From: Baffinella frigidus
Taxonomy: Eukaryota; Cryptophyceae; Cryptomonadales; Baffinellaceae
Length of the DNA: 25,770 nt
Direction: 5' to 3'
Assembly: GCA_026770585.1 (NCBI GenBank)
Contig: MU647862.1
Coordinates: forward strand, 21,997-47,766
Below, piece after piece: positions 23,696 through 25,770 of the stretch. Position numbers and translations under genes: made by a program. Under the pieces are notes generated by a model. That model saw only the letters and a program-made list of their open reading frames with translations. It ran no database searches and was not told the DNA's origin. Within the stretch, counting starts at the first letter, position 1. The number at the start of each line of letters is the position of its first letter.

Positions 23696-23799
23696 GTATC
23701 CCTTTCATAGATGGGAAGAGGCACACGGTATTAGGTGCAAGATCATTCGGGGCAAGATCAGCGGGGTATATACTTGTAGGAGTCGACTTAGTAAAATGA
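23674..23799 (+). CDS. 41-residue open frame, possible displaced C-terminus
   Basis: Starts MLYSPRVGIPFIDGKRH, then Gly- and Val-rich, and ends in VGVDLVK before TGA. It overlaps the last 22 bases of the previous gene in another frame. Composition looks like a folded protein end rather than random sequence. It may be a separate small gene or the true C-terminus of the 23255 gene after a frame change. Confidence 0.35.
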   Translation: MLYSPRVGIPFIDGKRHTVLGARSFGARSAGYILVGVDLVK

Positions 23800-23809
23800 C
23801 CTTTAATAA

Positions 23810-24211
23810 TTAATAATAATCATCTCGATCCTCGGTACACTCCAAATCCAACGCTGCATTGTGGGCCTCGCATGCTTCCTCAAGCAGAGCCGTGTCTGCA
23901 AGATCGTGCTGTGCGGCCTCAATCGACAACTGCTCAGACTCAGTGCGGAGTGAGTCGTGATACCCAACAGCCATGCGAGTTGCAAGTTTCAGTTCAGCCG
24001 TGTCCTCGATACGTGTAAACAGACCAGGCCCAAACTCCAGCATGACACCGGCTACAATATTCACAGGTTTGACGACTCCGTTGCGATGAATCACAGTGTA
24101 TGTAGTACCGTTGAGATGCGGCAGTGCCTTATCGAATAACTCATCGGGTGTGAACACCGAGCTCATGTACATAGGCAACCGCTTTCTTGATGGGCCAACA
24201 CAGATAAACAT
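23810..24211 (-). CDS. unknown 133-residue protein
   Basis: An open frame of 133 residues from the first ATG. A later start (MYMSSVFTPDELFDK) would give about 120 residues. After a basic start the protein has a beta-rich middle (GTTYTVIHRNGVVKPVNI) and an acidic helical second half rich in Ala, Glu and Asp, ending EDRDDYY. No TATA box is obvious on the minus strand. It is divergent from the broken frame at 24245 and convergent with the Ala/Lys-rich genes. No family recognised. Confidence 0.65.
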   Translation of the reverse strand: MFICVGPSRKRLPMYMSSVFTPDELFDKALPHLNGTTYTVIHRNGVVKPVNIVAGVMLEFGPGLFTRIEDTAELKLATRMAVGYHDSLRTESEQLSIEAAQHDLADTALLEEACEAHNAALDLECTEDRDDYY

Positions 24212-24244
24212 GTACACGACACATGCACGACATAGGCAGTGCGT

Positions 24245-24538
24245 ATGAACAAGCAGGAAGACATAGGCAAAAAAGAAGCAGAGGCGAACGGGTAACCTTC
24301 ATAAACCCACTCACATACTACATTCGAGGGGCAAAATGCATTCATCAAATATACTTTACACCAAGTCCATCCTCTGCCGGGAGCAGAAAATTGCAAAGAC
24401 TTTCCCGTTGAGTTTGTACTAAACCCCCAGAAAAACTACGTTGTACTACACGCGGAGGGTACCACTGGTCAAATTACACCAGTAGAAAAAATTATTATGA
24501 TGGGGTGCCACTCGCCGATTACCCCATACAACTTGTAA
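24245..24538 (+). pseudogene. broken open frame, weakly carbonic-anhydrase-like
   Basis: In one frame there is ATG 24245, a charged stretch (MNKQEDIGKKEAEANG), TAA at 24293, TAA at 24302, then 77 open codons to TAA at 24536. The open part looks coding: KYTLHQVHPLPG, DFPVEFVLNP, YVVLHAEGTTG. The order recalls the core strands of alpha-carbonic anhydrases (Q-x-H, then PxE-x-x-L, then a hydrophobic strand with EG), but only one of the three zinc histidines can be placed, so the resemblance is weak. It stops two bases before the next ATG. It could be a pseudogene, or a gene with an unseen short intron. Confidence 0.35.
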
Positions 24539-24540
24539 AA

Positions 24541-25536
24541 ATGCAGGGGATCTACGCAGAGGAACTTGCCATGCTCGACGGATACGAACCGGACATAACT
24601 AGAGAGTCCCCAACGTTATTGATCCCATGGGAGGGATGGACTGATACGGACCAACCAACTGCCGCATCCATGTGTACAGCGTATATACAGACAGGACACC
24701 TGGAGAATGATGCAGAATACACACAGACGATGTCACCGTCGTTCCTCGACGAAGCACCTCAAGAACTTCCCATCCTCGATACAGTGACACCGACAGTCTA
24801 CACACAACCAGTTTCAATCCCTCCAGCCGATGCAGTGGTCGATCCAAAGATACAACCCCAACAGGAGCAGCAGGCAACCGACGGGGGCTACGAAACACCG
24901 GCTGCAGTAGAGGAACAGACTGCAACAGACGGGGGCTACGAAACACCGGCTGCAGTAGAGGAACAGACTGCAACAGACGGGGGCTACGAAACACCGGCTG
25001 CAGTAGAGGAACAGACGGCAACTGACTGGGGCTACGAAATACCGGCAGCAGTAGTCGACGAACCAACCCGCCTCAACAAAAGAGGACTCCCCATGCGCCA
25101 TTCTGCGATGCAAGTTGAAGAGCGCGTCAAAAGCATCGCCAGATGGGAAAATGCCACGGAAGACTCTGTCGTGGTGCGCGAAATCGCGAGCGCCATCGAC
25201 CAAGAGATCACCCGTGAATCTTCACGCAAACGCATCCGACTCATCAGGGCAGAAGCAGATCCCGTCGCATACGACAGTGAGATGTCAGACGGGGCTGACG
25301 GAAATTCAGAGTGTGAACAAGACAGCGAACCGGACACGGAAGAACCCGACACCGACTTCGTGGTTGCAGACGAAGACGAGAACGACGAACACGGGGAAGA
25401 TGTCATAGATGACGACGTTTCCGAGCATGAAGACTCCGAGGATGAAGAGGATTCTTCTGAAGACGATCTTACAATGGACGAGGAATCTGAGGCAGAAACC
25501 GAGACGGATGGGTTGATGTCAGATAGTGAGGTGTGA
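24541..25536 (+). CDS. very acidic repeat-containing protein, unknown
   Basis: A protein of 331 residues from the first ATG; the frame is open upstream to about 24411 without ATG. The N-terminal part (1-110) is Pro/Thr-rich. Residues about 112-175 are four copies of a 16-residue repeat (ATDGGYETPAAVEEQT type, the last with W for G). Residues about 180-245 are basic and helical (RLNKRGLPMRHS, ESSRKRIRLIR). The last 90 residues are nearly all Asp, Glu and Ser (EDSEDEEDSSEDD), as in histone chaperones and acidic activation domains. A nuclear role is plausible but unproven. The 32-bp array begins 80 bases after the stop. Confidence 0.75.
   Translation: MQGIYAEELAMLDGYEPDITRESPTLLIPWEGWTDTDQPTAASMCTAYIQTGHLENDAEYTQTMSPSFLDEAPQELPILDTVTPTVYTQPVSIPPADAVVDPKIQPQQEQQATDGGYETPAAVEEQTATDGGYETPAAVEEQTATDGGYETPAAVEEQTATDWGYEIPAAVVDEPTRLNKRGLPMRHSAMQVEERVKSIARWENATEDSVVVREIASAIDQEITRESSRKRIRLIRAEADPVAYDSEMSDGADGNSECEQDSEPDTEEPDTDFVVADEDENDEHGEDVIDDDVSEHEDSEDEEDSSEDDLTMDEESEAETETDGLMSDSEV
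24874..25065 (+). repeat. 48-bp tandem repeat in coding region, four copies
   Basis: Units start at 24874, 24922, 24970 and 25018 and contain GACGGGGGCTACGAAAC. The second and third are practically identical. It encodes the 16-residue repeat of the acidic protein. Confidence 0.93.
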
Positions 25537-25615
25537 GAACGGTTGCTGTCAACCACAGCGGAGATACGCCCATACGCAAGTAGAGACGTTTGAAAATAGT
25601 TTGTTGTCAAACGAG

Positions 25616-25770
25616 GACTTTTGACAACATCAGGTTGGTCAAACGATGACGTTTGACAACATTAGGTCGGTCAATCGATGACTTTTGACAACATTAGGTT
25701 GGGCAAACGACGACTTTTGACAACATTAGATGGGCAAACGATGACTTTTGACAACATTAGGTTGGGCAAA
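25616..25770. repeat. 32-bp tandem array with inverted arms, right edge
   Basis: Units start at 25616, 25648, 25680, 25712 and 25743 and continue past the window edge; one unit is 31 bp. Each reads GACTTTTGACAACATTAGG, then TTGGGCAAACGAT or close variants. TTTGACAAC and GTTGGTCAAA within a unit are nearly complementary, so each unit could form a hairpin or bind a dimeric protein. A related sequence (TTTGTTGTCAAAC) precedes the array. Confidence 0.9.

Noticed and set aside
1-25770. CRISPR array among the many repeats
   Set aside because: The 27-33-bp repeats are directly adjacent without unique spacers, no Cas gene is present, and the context is eukaryotic.

Overview
This window looks like part of a large eukaryotic double-stranded DNA virus genome, or a viral element integrated in a protist or algal genome. 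No capsid, polymerase or terminase gene is present to prove it. Five signs point to a nucleus-expressed eukaryotic system. (1) TATA boxes stand 33-46 bases before most start codons. (2) AATAAA poly(A) signals occur after genes. (3) A spliceosomal GT-AG intron can be placed exactly, because removing it restores a MYND zinc finger. (4) There is a eukaryotic-type tRNA-Thr gene with internal A and B boxes. (5) There are no Shine-Dalgarno sites or operons of bacterial type. The giant surface protein with RRLL motifs and RCC1-like blades resembles proteins of marine algae and other protists. Host and virus family cannot be settled from the sequence alone.

Layout. 1-5.8 kb: a 27-bp tandem repeat, a multipass membrane protein, an AN1 zinc-finger protein, two overlapping cysteine-rich proteins (the second has no ATG at its 5' end), an array of 33-bp repeats that each carry AATAAA, and a protein resembling permuted papain-like hydrolases. 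5.9-12.5 kb: one 2169-residue type I membrane glycoprotein. 12.5-13.1 kb: repeats and tRNA-Thr. 13.2-15.0 kb (minus strand): a basic coiled protein with a duplicated N-terminal domain and a minisatellite-encoded acidic tail. 15.2-18.4 kb: a double MYND-finger gene with a repeat-filled intron, a charged chromatin-like protein, a small gene with a disturbed reading frame, and a DEDDy 3'-5' exonuclease. 18.6-21.4 kb: a protein with a 15-residue repeat tail, an ankyrin fragment (minus) and a WD40 protein. 21.7-23.8 kb: a tRNA-like sequence and two Ala/Lys-rich paralogues. 23.8-25.5 kb: a short minus-strand gene, a broken open frame and a very acidic repeat protein. The right edge is an array of 32-bp repeats.

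Two themes run through the window. First, minisatellites are everywhere: inside coding regions the unit length is always a multiple of three (15, 33, 45, 48), and outside it is not constrained. Second, several small signals look like real biology not covered by ordinary annotation: a dispersed repeat of which two copies lie just downstream of a tRNA or tRNA-like head (SINE-like, possibly Pol III transcribed), two promoter spacings, and repeat arrays carrying regulatory motifs. Three places show coding-looking frames broken by stops or frame changes, which could be decay of an integrated element, sequencing error, or undetected splicing.
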